Source: Hyperoodon ampullatus (taxonomy: Eukaryota; Chordata; Mammalia; Artiodactyla; Ziphiidae). From it: a DNA stretch of 64,000 nucleotides. Below, one piece after another: positions 45,877 through 58,682 of the stretch. The stretch covers positions 174,616,428-174,680,427 of the forward strand of contig OX457056.1 in the NCBI GenBank assembly GCA_949752795.1. Reading direction: 5' to 3'. Under the pieces are notes generated by a model, which saw only the letters and a list, made by a program, of their open reading frames with translations, was not told the origin of the DNA and searched no databases. Both the position numbers and the translations under genes were made by a program. Each line of letters starts with the position of its first letter. Position 1 is the first letter of the stretch.

Positions 45877-48800
45877 ATGGTAATAGGAGCATACATATCA
45901 ATAATTACCTTATATATGAATGGATTAAATGCTTCAAGCAAAAGACACAGGCTCACTGAATGGATACAAAACAAGACCCATATATATGCTGTGTACAAGA
46001 GACCAACTTCAGACCAACGACACATACAGACTGAAAATGAGGTGATGGAAAAAGATATTCCATGCAAATGGAAATCAAAAGAAAGCTGGAGTAGCAATAC
46101 TCATAACAAATAAAATAGACTTTAAAATAAAAATGTTACAAGAGACAAGGAAGGACACTACATAATAACCAAGAAGAAGATATAAAAATTATGAATATAT
46201 ATGTACCCAACATAGGTGCACTTCAATACATAAGGCAAATGCTAACAGCTATAAAAAAGGAAATCAACAGTAACACAATAATAGTGGGGGACTTTAACAG
46301 CTTAGTTACACCAATGAACAGATCATCCAGACAGAAAATGAATAAGGAAGTACAAGCCTTAAATGACACAATAGACCAGATAGATTTAATTGATATTTAT
46401 AGGACATTCCATCTGAAAACAGCAGATTACACTTTCTTCTCAAGTGTGCATGAAACATTCTCCAGGATAGATCACATCTGGGGTCACAAATCAAGCCTCA
46501 GTAAATTTAAGAAAATTGAAATCATATCAAGCATCTTTTCCAACCACAAAGCTATGAGATTAGAAATCAATTACAGGGCAAAAATGTAAACAGCACAAAC
46601 GCATGGAGGCTTAACAATATGATACTAAATAACCAAGAGATCCCTGAAGAAATCAAAGAGGAAATCAGAAAATACCTAGAGACAAATGACAATGAAAACA
46701 CGATGATCCAAAACCTATGGGATGCAGCAAAAGCAGTTCTATAAAGGAAGTTTATAGCAATACAATCCTACCTCAAGAAACAAGAAAAATCCCAAATAAA
46801 CAATCTAACCTTACACCTAAGGGAACTAGAGAAAGAAGAACAAACAAAACCCAAAATAAGTAGAAGGAAGGAAATCATAGAGATCAGAGCAGAAAAAAAT
46901 GAAATAGAAACACAGAAAACAATAGCAAAGATCAATAAAACTAAAAGCTTGTTCTTTGAGAAGATAAACAAAATTGATAAACCTTTAGCCAGACTCATCA
47001 AGAAAAAGAGGGAGAGGACTCAAATCAATAATTTTAGAAATGAAAAGGAAATTACAACGGACACCACAAAAAATACAAAGCATCCAAAGAGACTACTACA
47101 AGCAACTCTATGCCAATAAAATGGAAAACCTGGAAGAAATGAGCAAAGTCTTAGAAAGGTATAACCTTCCAAGACTGAGCCAGGAAGAAATAGAAAATAT
47201 GAAATGACCAATCACAAGTCATGGAATTGAAACTGTGATGAAAAATCTTCCAACAAACAAAATTCCAGGACCAGATGGCTTCACAGGTGAATTCTATCAA
47301 ACATTTAGAGAAGAGCTAACACCCATCTTTCTCTTCCAAAAACTGCAGAGGAAGGAACACTCCCAAACTCATTCTACAAGGCAACCATCACCCTGAGACC
47401 AAAACCAGACAGAGATACTACAAAAAAAGAAAATTACAGGCTAATATCACTGATGAATATAGACGCAAAAATCCTCAACAAAATACTAGCAAACAGAATC
47501 CAACAACACATTAAAAGGATCATACACTATGATCAAGTGAGGTTTATCCCAGGCATGCAAGGATTCTTCAATATATGCAAATCAATCAGTGTGATACACC
47601 ATGTTTACAAACTGAAAAATGCAAACCATACGATAATCTCAATAGATGCAGAAAAAGCTTTTGACAAAATTCAACACCGATTTATGACAAAAACTCTCCA
47701 GAAAGTGGGCATAGAGGTAACCTATCTCAACGTAATAAAGGCCATATATGACAAACCCACAGCAAACATCATTCTCAATGGGAAAAACTGAAAGCATTTT
47801 CTCTAAGATCAGGAACAAGACAAGGATGTCCACTCTTGCCACTATTATTCAACATAGTTTTGGAAGTCCTAGCCATGGTAATCAGAGAAGAAAAAGAAAT
47901 AAAATTAATACAAATTGGAAAGGAAGAAGTAAAACTTTCTCTGTTTACAGATGACATGATACTATATATAGGGAATCCTAAAGATGCCACCAGAAAACTA
48001 CTAGAGTTAATCAATGAATTTGGTAGTTACAGGATACCAAATTAATGCACAGAAACCTCTTGCATTCCTATACACTAACAATGAAAAATCAGAAAGAGAA
48101 ATTAAGGAAACAATCCCATTCACCACTGCAACAACAACAACAAAAATACCTAGGAATAAACCTACCTAAGGAGGTAAAAGACCTGTACTCAGAAAACTAT
48201 AAGACACTGATGAAAGAAGTCAAAGATGACACAAACAGATGGAGAGATATACCATGTTCTTGGATTGGAAGAATCAATACTCTGAAAATGACTATACTAC
48301 CCAGAGTAATCTACAGATTGAATGCAACCCTTATTAAATTACCAATGGAATTTTTTTACAGACACAAAGGAGACCAAATAGCCAAAGCAATCTTGAGGGG
48401 AAAAAATGGAGGTGGAGGAATCAGATTCCCTGCCTTTAGATTATACTACAAAGCTACAGTAATCAAGACAGTATGGTACTGGCACAAAAACAGAAATATA
48501 GATCAATGGAACAGGATAGAAATCCCAGAGATAAACCCACACACCTATGCTCAACTAATCTATGACATAGGAGGCAAGAATATACAATGCAGAAAAGACA
48601 GCCTCTTCAATACATGGTGCTGGGAAAACTGGATAGCCACTTGTAAAAGAATGAAATTAGAACACTCCCTAACACCATACACAAAAATAAACTCCAAATG
48701 GATTAAAGATTTAAATGTAAGACGATACACTATAAAACTCTTAGAAGGAAGTTCTTCATAGGAAGAACACTCTTTGACATAAATCACAAAGAGATCTTTT

Positions 48801-49309
48801 TTGACCCACCTCCTAGAGTAATGGAACGAAACAAAAATAAACAAATGGGACCTAATGAAACTTAAAAGCTTTTGCACAGCAAAGGGAACTATAACCAAGA
48901 TGAAAAGACAACCCTCACAATGTGAGAAAATATTTGCAAATGAATCAACAGACAAAGGATTAATCTCCAAAATATATAAAAAACTCATGCAGCTGAATAT
49001 TAAGAAAACAAACAACCCATTCCAAAAATGGGCAGAAGACCTAAATACACATTTCTCCAGAGATACAGATGGCCAAGAGGCACCTGAAAAGCTGCTCAAC
49101 ATCACTAATTATTAGAGAAATGCAATCAAAACTACAATGAGGTATCACCTCACACCAGTTAGGATGGGCATCATCAGAAAATCTACAAACAACAGATGCT
49201 GGAGAGGGTGTGGATAAAAGGGAACCCTCTTGCACTGTTGGTGCGAATGTAAGTTGATACAGTCGCTATAGAGAACAGTATAGAGGTTCCTTTAAAAACT
49301 AAAAATAGA
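45877..49309 (+). pseudogene. Outer L1 ORF2 (endonuclease/reverse transcriptase), broken and split
   Basis: Starts at ATG 45877 (MVIGAYISIITL). Recognisable parts in order: AP-endonuclease region with GDFNSLVTPMNRSS and SRIDHIWGHK (46191-46589), RT fingers/palm with [12 protein letters not shown] (47639-47674), the RT active site FTDD at 47944-47955 (usual FADD), thumb/WGRIN region (48045-48761) and a C-terminal segment (48855-49115). The parts lie in different frames because of indels, and stops intervene. The coding region is further divided by the inner L1 and resumes at 56447. Confidence 0.9.
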
Positions 49310-51287
49310 CTTGGAGCTTCAAGAGGGCGGAAGAGTAAGGCACGGAGATCACCTTCCTCCCCACAAATACATCAGAAATACATCTACATGTGGAATAACT
49401 CCTACAGAACACCTACTGAACGCTGGCAGAAGACCTCAGACCTCCCAAAAGGCAAGAAACTCCCCACGTACCTGGGTAGGGCAAAAGAAAAAAGAAGAAA
49501 CAGAGACAAAAGAATAGGGACGGGACCTGCACCTCTGGGAGAGAGCTGAGAAGAAGGAAAGGTATACACACACTAGGAAGCCCCTTCACTGGCGGAGACG
49601 GGGTGGGCAGGGAGGAAGCTTCAGAGCCACAGAGGAGAGCACAGCAACAGGGGTGGAGAGGGCAAAGCGGAGAGATTCCCGCATAGAGGATAGGTGCCGA
49701 CCAGCACTCACCAGCTTGAGAGGCTTGTCTGCTCACCCGCCGGGATGGGCCGGGGCTGGGAGCTGAGGCTCGGGCTGTGGTCGGATCGCAGGGAGAGGAC
49801 TGGGGTTAGCTGCGTGAACACAGCCTGAAGGGGTTAGTGCACCACGACTAGACGGGAGGGAGTCCGGGAAAAGTCTGGAGCTGCCGAAGAGGCAAGAGAC
49901 TTTTTCTTGCCTCTTTGCTTCCTGGTGCACAAGGAGAGGGGATTAAGAGTGCTGCTTAATGGAGCTCCAGAGACTAGTGTGAGCCGCGGCTGTCACCGCG
50001 GACCCCAGAGACGGGCGTGGGAGGCTAAGGCTGCTGCTGCAGCCACCAAGAAGCCTGTGTGCGAGCACAGGTCACTGTCCATGCCCCCCTCCTGGGAGCC
50101 TGTGCAGTCCGCCACTGCCAGGGTCCCGTGATCCAGGGACAATTTCCCCAGGAGAATGCACGGTGAGCCCCAGGCTGGTGCAACGTCATGCCGGCCTCTG
50201 CCGCCACAGGCTCACCCCGTATCTGTACCCCTCCCTCCCCCTGGCCTGAGTGCGCCAGAGCCCCCGAATCAGCGGCTCCTTTATCCCATCCTGTCTGAGG
50301 AAGAACAGACGCCCTCAGGCGACCTACACGCAGAGGGGGGTCCAAATCCAAAGCTGAACCCTGGGAGCTGTGCGAACAAAGAAGAGACAAGGAAATCTCT
50401 CCCAGCAGCCTCAGGAGTGGTGGATTAAATCTCCACAGTCACCTTGATGTACCCTGCATCTGTGGAATAACTGAATAGAGAACAAATCATCCCAAATTGA
50501 GGAGGTAGACTTTGGGAGCAGTGATATATATATATATATATATATATTTTTTTCCCTTTTTCTCTTTTTGTGAGTATGTATGCATATGCTTCTGTGTGTG
50601 ATTTTGTCTGTATAGCTTTGCTTTTACCATTTGTCCTAGGGTTGTGTCTGTTTTGTTTTTTTTTTACTTAAAAATTATTTTTTTCTTAATAATTATTATT
50701 TTTTATTTTAAAGACTTTATTTCATTTTACTTTATTTTATTTTCTTCTCTTCTTTCTTTCTTCCTTTTTTCCTCCCCTTTTATTCTGAGCGATGTGGAAG
50801 ACAGGCTCTTGGTGCTCCAGCCAGGCATCAGGGCTGTACCACTGAGGTGGCAGAGCAAAGTTCAGGACCCTGGTCCACAAGAGACCTCCTAGCTCCATGT
50901 AATACCAAATGGCGAAAATCTCCCAGAGATCTCAATCTAAACGCCAAAACTGAGCTCCACTCAACGACCAGCAAGCTACAGTGCAGGACACCCTATGCCA
51001 AACAACTAACAAGACAGGAACACAACCCTACCCATTAGCAGAGAGGCTGCCTAAAATCATAATAAGGCCACAGACACCCCAAAACACACCACCAGATGTG
51101 GACCTGCCCACCAGAAAGACAAGATCCAGCCTCATCCACCAGAACACAGGCACTAGTCCCCTCCACCAAGAAGCCTACACAACCCACTGAAACAACCTTA
51201 GCCACTGGGGACAGACACCAGAAACAACGGAAACTACAAACCTACAGCCTCCAAAAAGGAGACCCCAAACACAGTAAGTTAAGCAAA
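49310..51287 (+). promoter_or_regulatory. Inner L1 5' UTR / internal promoter region
   Basis: Nearly 2 kb. The first ~1.1 kb are GC-rich with many CpGs, including 'aggcaagagactttttcttg' and gagccgcggctgtcaccgcg, and then change to an A+T/T-rich part (50523-50780) with a (ta)n block at 50522-50548. In L1s this region carries the internal Pol II promoter. The start contains ggcggaagag, a near match to the YY1-type AAGATGGCGG site at L1 5' ends, but here ATG is lost (caagagggcgg). Function is inferred from the family, not shown. Confidence 0.75.
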
Positions 51288-52181
51288 ATGTGAAGACAGA
51301 GAAAAACACAGCAGATGAAGGAGCAAGGCAAAAACCCACCAGAACTAACAAATGAAGAGGAAATAGGCAGCCTACCTGAAAAAGAATTCAGAATAATGAT
51401 AGTAAAGATGATCCAAAATCTTGGAAATAGAATGGAAAAAATACAAGAAAAGTTTAACAAGGACCTAGAAGAAGTAAAAGGCAAACAAACAGTGATGAAC
51501 AACACAATAAATGAAATTAAAAATTCCCTAGAAGGGCTCAATATTAGAATAACTGAGGCAGAAGAACAGATAAGTAACCTCGAAGATAAAATAGAGGAAA
51601 TAACTACTGCAGAGCAGAATAAAGAAAAAAGAATGAAAAGAATTGAGGACAGTCTCTGAGACCTCTGGGACAACATTAAACACACCAACATTCAAATTAT
51701 AGGGGTCCTAGAAGAAGAAGAGAAAAAGAAAGGGACTGAAAAAATATTTGAAGAGATTATAGTTGAAAATTTCCCTAATATGGGAAAGGAGATAGTTAAT
51801 CAAGTCCTGGAAGCACAGAGAGTCCCATTCAGGATAAACCCAAGGAGAAACATGCCAATACACATATTAATCAAACTATCAAAAATTAAATACAAAGAAC
51901 AAGTATTAAAAGCAGCAAGGGAAAAACAATAAATAACACATAAGGGAATCCCCATAAGGTTAACAGCTGATCTTTCAGCAGAAACTCTGCAAGCCAGAAG
52001 GGAGTGGCAGGACATATTTAAAGTGATGAAGGAGAAAAACCTACAACCAAGATTACTGTACCCAGCAAGGATCTCATTCAGATTTGACAGAGAAATTAAA
52101 AGTTTATGGACAAGCAAAAGCTAAGAGAATTCAGCACCACCAAACCAGCTTTACAGCAAATGCTAAGGGAACTTCTCTAGG
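51288..52181 (+). pseudogene. Inner L1 ORF1, broken
   Basis: The family start ATG (51288-51290) is followed at once by TGA (51291-51293). A secondary ATG at 51315 opens 114 codons with the N-terminal part and coiled coil (ISNLEDKIEEITTAEQNKEK). TGA at 51657-51659 ends it at SL just before RDLWDN. The same frame then reads the RRM-like part (NIQIIGVL, EKIFEEIIVENFPNMGKE) to a TAA at 51930-51932. Later there is a 1-base loss near 52105. It ends at the family stop after CTTCTC near 52181. Confidence 0.9.
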
Positions 52182-52238
52182 CAGGAAACACAAGAGAAGG
52201 AAAAGACCTTCAATAATAAACCCAAAACAATTAAGAAA

Positions 52239-55200
52239 ATGGCAATAGGAACATACATATTGATAATTACCTTAAATGTAAATGGATTAAATGCTCAAAC
52301 CAAAAGACATAGACTGGCTGAGTGGATACAAAAAAAAAGACCCATATATAGGCTGTCTACAAGAGACCCACTCCAGACCTAGGGACACATACAGACTGAA
52401 GTGAGGGGATGGAAAAAGATATTCCACAGAAAAAGAAATCTAAAGAAAGCTGGAGTAGCAATTTTCATATCAGACAAAATAGACTTTAAAACAAAGACTT
52501 ACAAGAGACAAAGAAGGATGCTACATAACGATCAAGGGATCAATCCAAGATGAAGACACTCCAACTGTAAATATTTATGCACCCAACATAGGAGCATCTC
52601 AATACATAAGGCAAATACTAACAGCCATAAAAGGGGAAATCGACAGTAACACAATCATATTAGGTGACTTTAACAACCCACTTTCACCAATGGACAGATC
52701 ATGCAAAATGAAAATAAATAAGGAAACACAAGCTTTAAATGATACATTAAAAAAGATGGACTTAATTGATATTTAAGGGCATTCCATCCAAAACCAACAG
52801 AATACACATTCTTCTCAAGTGGTCATGGAACATTCTCCAGGGTAGATCATATCTTGGGTCACAAATCAAACCTTGGTGAATTTAAGAAAATTGATATCAT
52901 ATCAAGTATCTTTTCTGACCACAACACTATGAGACTAGATATGAATTACAGGAAAAAATCTGTAAGAAATACAAGTACATGGAGGCTAAACAACACACTA
53001 CTCAGTAAACAAGAGATCACTGAAGAAATCAAAGAGGAAATCAAAAAATACCTAGTATCAAATGACAATGAACACACAATGACCCAAAACCTATGGGATA
53101 CAGCAAAAGCAGTTCTAAGAGGAAAGTTTATAGCTTTACAAACCTACCTTAAGAAACAAGAAACATCTCAAATAAACAACCTAACCTTACACCTAAAGCA
53201 ACTAGAGAAAGAAGAAAAAAAAATCCCAAAGTTAGCAGAAGGAAAGAAATCATAAAGATCAGATCAGAAATAAATGAAAAAGAAATGAAGGAAATGATAA
53301 CAAAGATCAGTAAAACTAAAAGCTGGTTCTTTGAGAAGATAAGCAAAATTGGTAAGCCATTAGCCAGACTCATCAAGAAAAAAAGGGAGAAGACTCAAAT
53401 CAATCGAATTAGAAATGAAAAAAGGAGAAGTAACAACTGACACTGCAGAAATACAAAGGATCATGAGAGATTACTACCAGAAACTATATGTCAATAAAAT
53501 GGACAACGTGGAAGAAATGGACAAATTCTTAGAAATGCACAAACTTCCAAGACTGAACCAGGAAGAAATAGAAAATATGAACAGACCAATCACAAGCACT
53601 GAAATGGAAACCGTGATTAAAAATCTTCCAAGAAACAAAAGCCCAGGACCAGATGGCTTCACAGGCTAATTCTATCAAACATTTGGAGAAGAGCAAACAC
53701 CTATCCGTCTCAAACTCTTCTGAAATGTAGCAGAGGGAGGAACACTCCCAAACTCATTCTACGAGGCCACCATCACTCTGATACCAAAACCAGACAAAGA
53801 TGTCACAAGGAAAGAAAACAACAGGCCAATATCACTGATGAACATAGATGCAAATATCCTCAACAAAATACTAGCTAACAGAATCGAACAGCACATTAAA
53901 AGGATCATACATCTGGATCAATGGGGTTTATCCCAGGAATGCAAGGATTCTTCATATACGCAAATCAATCAATGTGATACACCATATTAACAAATTGAAG
54001 GAGAAAAAACATATGATCATCTCAATAGATGCAGAGAAAGCTTTTGACAAAATTCAACATGCATTTATGATAAAAACCCTCCAGAAACTAGGCATAGAGG
54101 GAAATTTCCTCAACATAATAAAGGCCACATATGACAAAGCCACACCAAACATCATCCTCAATGGTGAAAAACTGAAACCATTTCCACTAAGATCAGGAAT
54201 AAGACAAGGTTGCCCACTCTCACCACTATTATTCAACAGAGTTTTGGAAGTTTTAGCCACAGCAATCAGAGAAAAAATAAAAGGAATCCAAATCCGAAAA
54301 GAAGTAAAGCTGTCACTGTTTGCAGAAGACATGATACTACACAGAGAAACCTAAATATGCTACCAGAAAACTACTGCAGCTAATTAAGGAATTTGGTAAA
54401 GTAGCAGGACACAAAATTAATGCACAGAAATCTCTTGCATTCCTATACACTAATGAGGAAAAATCTGAAAGTGAAATTAAGAAAACACTCCCATTTACCA
54501 TTGCAACAAAAAGAATAAAATATCTAGGTATAAACCTACTTAGGGAGACAAAAGACCTGTATGCAGAAAATTATAAGACAGTGGTGAAAGAAATTAAAGA
54601 TGATACAAATAGATGAGCGATATACCAAGCTCTTTGATTGGAAGAATCAACACTGTGAAAATGACTCTACTACCCAAAGCAATCTACAGATTCAATGCAA
54701 TCTCTAACAAACTACCACTGGCGATTTTCACAGAACTAGAATAAAAAATTTCACAATTTGTATGGAAACACAAAAGACCCCAAATAGCCAAAGCAATCTT
54801 GAGAAAGAAAAACGGAACTGGAGGAATCAGGCTCCCGGACTTCAGACTGTACTTCAAAGGTACAGTAATCAAGACAGTATACTACTGGCAGAAAAACAGA
54901 AATGTAGATCAATGGAACAGGATAGAAAGCCCAGAGTTAAACCCACGCACATATGGTCACCTTATCTTTGATAATGGAGGCAAGAATATACAGTGGAGAA
55001 AAGACAGGCTCTTCAATAAGTGGTTCTGGGAAAACTGGACAGCTACATGTAAAAGAATGAAATTAGAACACTCCCTAACACCATAAAAAAATAAACTCAA
55101 AACGGATTAAAGACCTAAATGTAAGGCCAGACACCATCATACTCTTAGAGGAAAACATAGGCAGAACACTCTAGGACATAAATCACAGCAAGATCGTTTT

Positions 55201-56050
55201 TGACCCATCTCCTGGAGAAATGGAAATGAAAACAAAAATAAATGGGACCTAATGAAACTTAAAAGCTTTTACACAGCAAAGGAAACCATAAACAAGACGA
55301 AAAGACAATCCTCAGAATGCGAGAAAATATTTGCAAAGGAAGCAACTGACAAAGGTTTAGTCTCCAAGACATAGAAACAACTCATGCAGCTCAATATCAA
55401 AAAAACAAACAACCCAATCCAAAAATGGGCAGAAGACCTAAATAGACATTTCTCCAAAGAAGATATACAGATTGTCAACAAACACATGAAAGCATGCTCA
55501 ACGTCATTAATCATTAGAGAAATGCAAAGCAAAACTACAGTGAGATATCATCTCACACCAATCAGAATGGCCATCATCAAAATATCTACAAACAGTAAAT
55601 GCTGGAGAGGGTGTGGAGAAAAGGGAACCCTCTTGCACTGTTGGTGGGAATGTAAATTGATACAACCACTATGGAGAACAGTATGGAGGTTCCTTAAAAA
55701 AGTTAATAACTACCATACGACCCAGCAATCCCACTACTGGGTATATACCCTGAGAAAACCTTAATTCAAAAAGAGTCATGTAACAAAATGTTCATTGCAG
55801 CTCTATTTACAATAGCCAGGACATGGAAGCAACCTAGTGTCCATCAACAGATGAATGGATAAAGAAGATGTGGCACACATATACAATGGCATATTACTCA
55901 GCCATAAAAAGGAACGCCTCTGAGTTATTTGTGGTGAGGTTGATGGACCTAGAGGCTGTCATACAGAGTGAAGTAACTCTGAAAGAGAAAAACAAATACT
56001 GTATGCTAACACATATATATGGAATCCAAAAAAAGAAAAAAAATGGTTAG
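52239..56050 (+). pseudogene. Inner L1 ORF2, broken
   Basis: Starts ATG 52239 (MAIGTYILIITLNVNGLN). A long A-run at about 52330-52340 shifts frame early and a TAG follows at 52379-52381. Recognisable later: endonuclease end (SNLGEFKKIDIISSIFSDHN, 52869-52928), '[11 protein letters not shown]' (53634-53666), [12 protein letters not shown] (54024-54059), [20 protein letters not shown] (54196-54255) and the RT active site, which reads FAED instead of FADD (54319-54330). The C-terminal cysteine-rich motif [18 protein letters not shown] (55603-55656) is intact. Last codons are at 56048-56050. Confidence 0.92.
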
Positions 56051-56430
56051 AAGAACCTAGGGGCAAGACGGGAATAAATATGCAGACCTACTAGAGAATG
56101 GACTTGAGGATACAGGGAAGGGGAAGGGTAAGCTGGGACAAAGTGAGAGAGTAGCATGGACATATATACACTACCATAGGTAAAATAGATAGCTAGTGGG
56201 AAGCAGCCGCATAGCACAGGGAGATCAGCTTGGTGGTTTGTGACTACCTAGAGGGGTGGGATAGGGAGGGTGGAAGGGAGGGAGATGCAAGAGGGAAGAG
56301 ATATGGGGACATATATATATATATGTATAACTGATTCACTTTGTTATAAAGCAGAAACTAACACACCAATTAGAAGCTAACACAGAAACTAACACACAGC
56401 AATTACACTCTAATAAAGATGTTAAAAAAA
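56051..56430 (+). terminator. Inner L1 3' UTR with polyadenylation signal
   Basis: A purine-rich tract (gtgggatagggagggtggaa onwards), a (ta)n block, 'actgattcactttgttataa', then AATAAA at 56412-56417 and the A-tail. The segment aaactaacacac occurs twice (about 56354 and 56386), a small local duplication not expected from the related 3' ends at 9528 and 58683. Confidence 0.85.
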
Positions 56431-56446
56431 AAAAACTAAAAATAGA

Positions 56447-56970
56447 ATTACCATATAACCCAGCAGTCTCACTCTTGGGCATACCCAGAGAAAACCATAA
56501 TTCAAAAAGACACATGCACGCCACTGTTCATTGCAGCACTGTTTACAATAGCCAGTTCATGGAGGTAACCTAAATGCCTGTGGACAGGCAAATGAATAAA
56601 GAAGTTGTGGTACATATATACAGTGGAATATTACTCAGCCATAAAAGGGAACGAAATTGGGTCATTTGTATAGACATGGATGGACCTAGACTGTCATACA
56701 GAGTGAAGTAATTCAGAAAAACAAATATTGTATATTAATGCATATATGTGGAATCTAGAAAAATGATAGAGATGAACCGGTTTGCAAGGCTGAAATAGAG
56801 ACACAGATGTCGAGAACAAAGGTATGGACACCAAGCAGGGAAAACAGTGGGGACGGTGGTGGTGGGGGAATGAATTGGGAGATTGGGATTGACATATGTA
56901 CACTAATATGCATAAAATAGATAACTAATAATAACTTGCTGTATAAAAATAAGATAAATTAAAAATTCAA
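56447..56970 (+). mobile_element. Outer L1, 3' part
   Basis: The outer L1 resumes exactly where ORF2 broke off ('attaccatataacccagcag', 'ttcattgcagcactgtttac', 'gtggaatattactcagccat') and runs through its own 3' UTR to 'taaaattcaac' near 56970. Its 3' UTR differs from the inner element's, as expected for two subfamilies. A short A/C-rich low-complexity stretch follows to about 57025. Confidence 0.92.
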
Positions 56971-57059
56971 CACCCCCCCGAAAAAACCCCAAAACAACAA
57001 GAAAAACAACAACAACACAAAACAGTAGCTCGTTTGCGGAAATGAGGCTTCACTTCTTT

Positions 57060-57640
57060 TCTCTTTTACTTAAAAAAATATTTCAAATATACAGAAAAAC
57101 ACAAATACACATATAACTATGACCCAGATTTAACAAATGTTAATATTTTGCCCCATATATTCTACTTTAAAAAAAAGAAATAAAATATGATTGACCCAGG
57201 TGAAACCGCTTTGTGCCCTTCCCAAATCTCCTGTCTTCCATCCCTTACCTGGGATAACCCTGCTTCTGAAGATGATGGGTATCAACTTGTGCACTAGATG
57301 TACATTTTGCTACAAAATGCATCTACCCATAACCTATTTGTACATTGTTTTGTGCATCTTAGTATTTATATAAATGGTGTCACAGTAGACATAGCTGTTT
57401 TCAACATTACATTGTTTAAAATTTATCCATGTCAATACTTTTAGCTTGAATTCATTTTTTTAAATGGCCCTATGATAGTCTGATGTGTAAGCAGACAACA
57501 TTTATGTATCCATTTGCTTGCTGACAGACCTTGGGGTCCAAATGATGGATATTTTTTTCACTTTTACAAACAGTGCTGCCGTGGATGTCCTTGAGTAGCT
57601 CATATGTTTAAAAGGCATTTCCTACATGGGAGTTTAGGAA
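57060..57640 (-). mobile_element. Old L1M-type relic
   Basis: 'aacaaatgttaatattttgc', 'tgtgcatcttagtatttata', 'ttatgtatccatttgcttgc' and 'gtgctgccgtggatgtcctt' are antisense old-L1 phrases. Degenerate. Confidence 0.6.
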
Positions 57641-58680
57641 GCAGCCCCATGGTTAGCCCACATGGTATCTTTGTACCATTTAGAATAAGGCTCCCTTTCC
57701 TCAAAACGTTTTCTGGAAAATGGTCGCAAAGACTAAACAAATATACAATGGCTTTATGTCAAGGGTGTTCTCTAGAGTTGTGCAAAGTACAACGTGTGTA
57801 AACATAAGCAGCAGTCCTTTATGTAGGGGACGCTATAGGTGTGAAAATCTGTAGGATGTGTAGAGTTTGGGTGAGTTAGTGTGCTTAAGAGTTTACAGCT
57901 GGAATCTAAATAGAAGATTTGTGCTTAGTATTTCCTCAAGGTCTTTCTAGCTAAAGGTGGGGACTGGGGAAAATTGCACCTTCTTTGGAGATGCTGTGTT
58001 GCAAATGGAGAACACAAGAAAGATGTACGAGCCTTTCGCTTTTTCCAGGTCACAGAGGACTGGTGGCCGGGACAAGTGATAATGTGTGGCGGCGTTGTAT
58101 CTCCCCCTTTCTAGAATATTGCCCTCAAGCCTCTTCAGTGTAAACACATATACAGTGCAGGCTTTTACCAGGCTTCAGCTGCTAACTCAACAGTGTGCTA
58201 CTAAGGCAGGCAAGTTGTGCAGGAAAGGTGTATCTGCCTTTGCTCTGGGAAAGGAAGTTTGAAGTGTATCAGGCTGAGGTACCAAGCTGTGAACCTCCCA
58301 CTGCGGCTGGTGCTACAAGTATCAATACCTTGAAATGCGTTCATCTAAAGTTCCTTTGGTCCTCACTAGGTGGCTTTGCCTGGAGAGGGAAACAACCCCA
58401 CAACAGGCAGTACGATGTTCTCTCTATTATTGATGGGAGTTTAGTAGGAGAGGAATTCCGCCCAGCTTTGGATATCCTGAAAGCTTATTATTCGCTTTAC
58501 AAAGTCCTTGTAATTAGATGCTGCTACAAAACAGTCTAACAGGAAACTTGGAGGTGCCTAAAGCTTCTCTCTTCTTCTTTTTTTCTTTTAGCAATAAACT
58601 ATTTTTTAATTAAATGTATGTACATTGTTTTTCAGACAGAATACTATTGCATGCTTATTAGACTACACTATAGTATGAAC
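57641..58680. other. No gene recognised
   Basis: Unique-looking sequence. The 114-codon plus-strand frame at 58195-58539 has no family match I can recognise and no splice or promoter context, so I do not call it. Confidence 0.45.
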
Positions 58681-58682
58681 AT

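Larger units (their letters stand above)
44014..49309 (+). mobile_element. Outer L1, near full length (5' part)
   Basis: An L1 with a ~890-bp 5' UTR beginning about 'gtggagtagaaggtcatgtg', followed by ORF1 and most of ORF2. It is split at 49309/56447 by a second L1. The 5' UTR type ('acaaaggagaagctgcaatg', 'ggctgtggcccactgtgggg') differs from that of the inner element. With its 3' part at 56447-56970 the element is about 5.8 kb. It is non-functional: ORF1 has a frameshift and stops, ORF2 several of each. A possible decayed target repeat is acatagtagca (43997-44007) versus acagtagctc near 57022. Confidence 0.93.
49310..56430 (+). mobile_element. Inner L1, full length, inserted in the outer L1
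   Basis: About 7.1 kb, complete from a 5' end 'cttggagcttcaagagggcg' to an A-tail. The exact 16-bp target duplication aaaaactaaaaataga lies at 49294-49309 and 56431-56446 (its A-run makes the tail edge ambiguous). Layout: long GC-rich 5' UTR (49310-51287), ORF1 (51288-52181), ORF2 (52239-56050), 3' UTR with AATAAA at 56412-56417. Both ORFs are disabled, so it cannot mobilise itself. It is younger than the outer L1, which it interrupts. Confidence 0.96.

Noticed and set aside
49310..50450. GC-rich, CpG-rich stretch considered as a gene CpG-island promoter
   Set aside because: It is the 5' UTR of the inner L1, bounded by the target duplication, so it is an L1 promoter relic and not a host gene promoter.
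58195..58539. 114-codon plus-strand frame in unique sequence
   Set aside because: No recognisable domain, no splice or promoter context; length is within chance for 64 kb.
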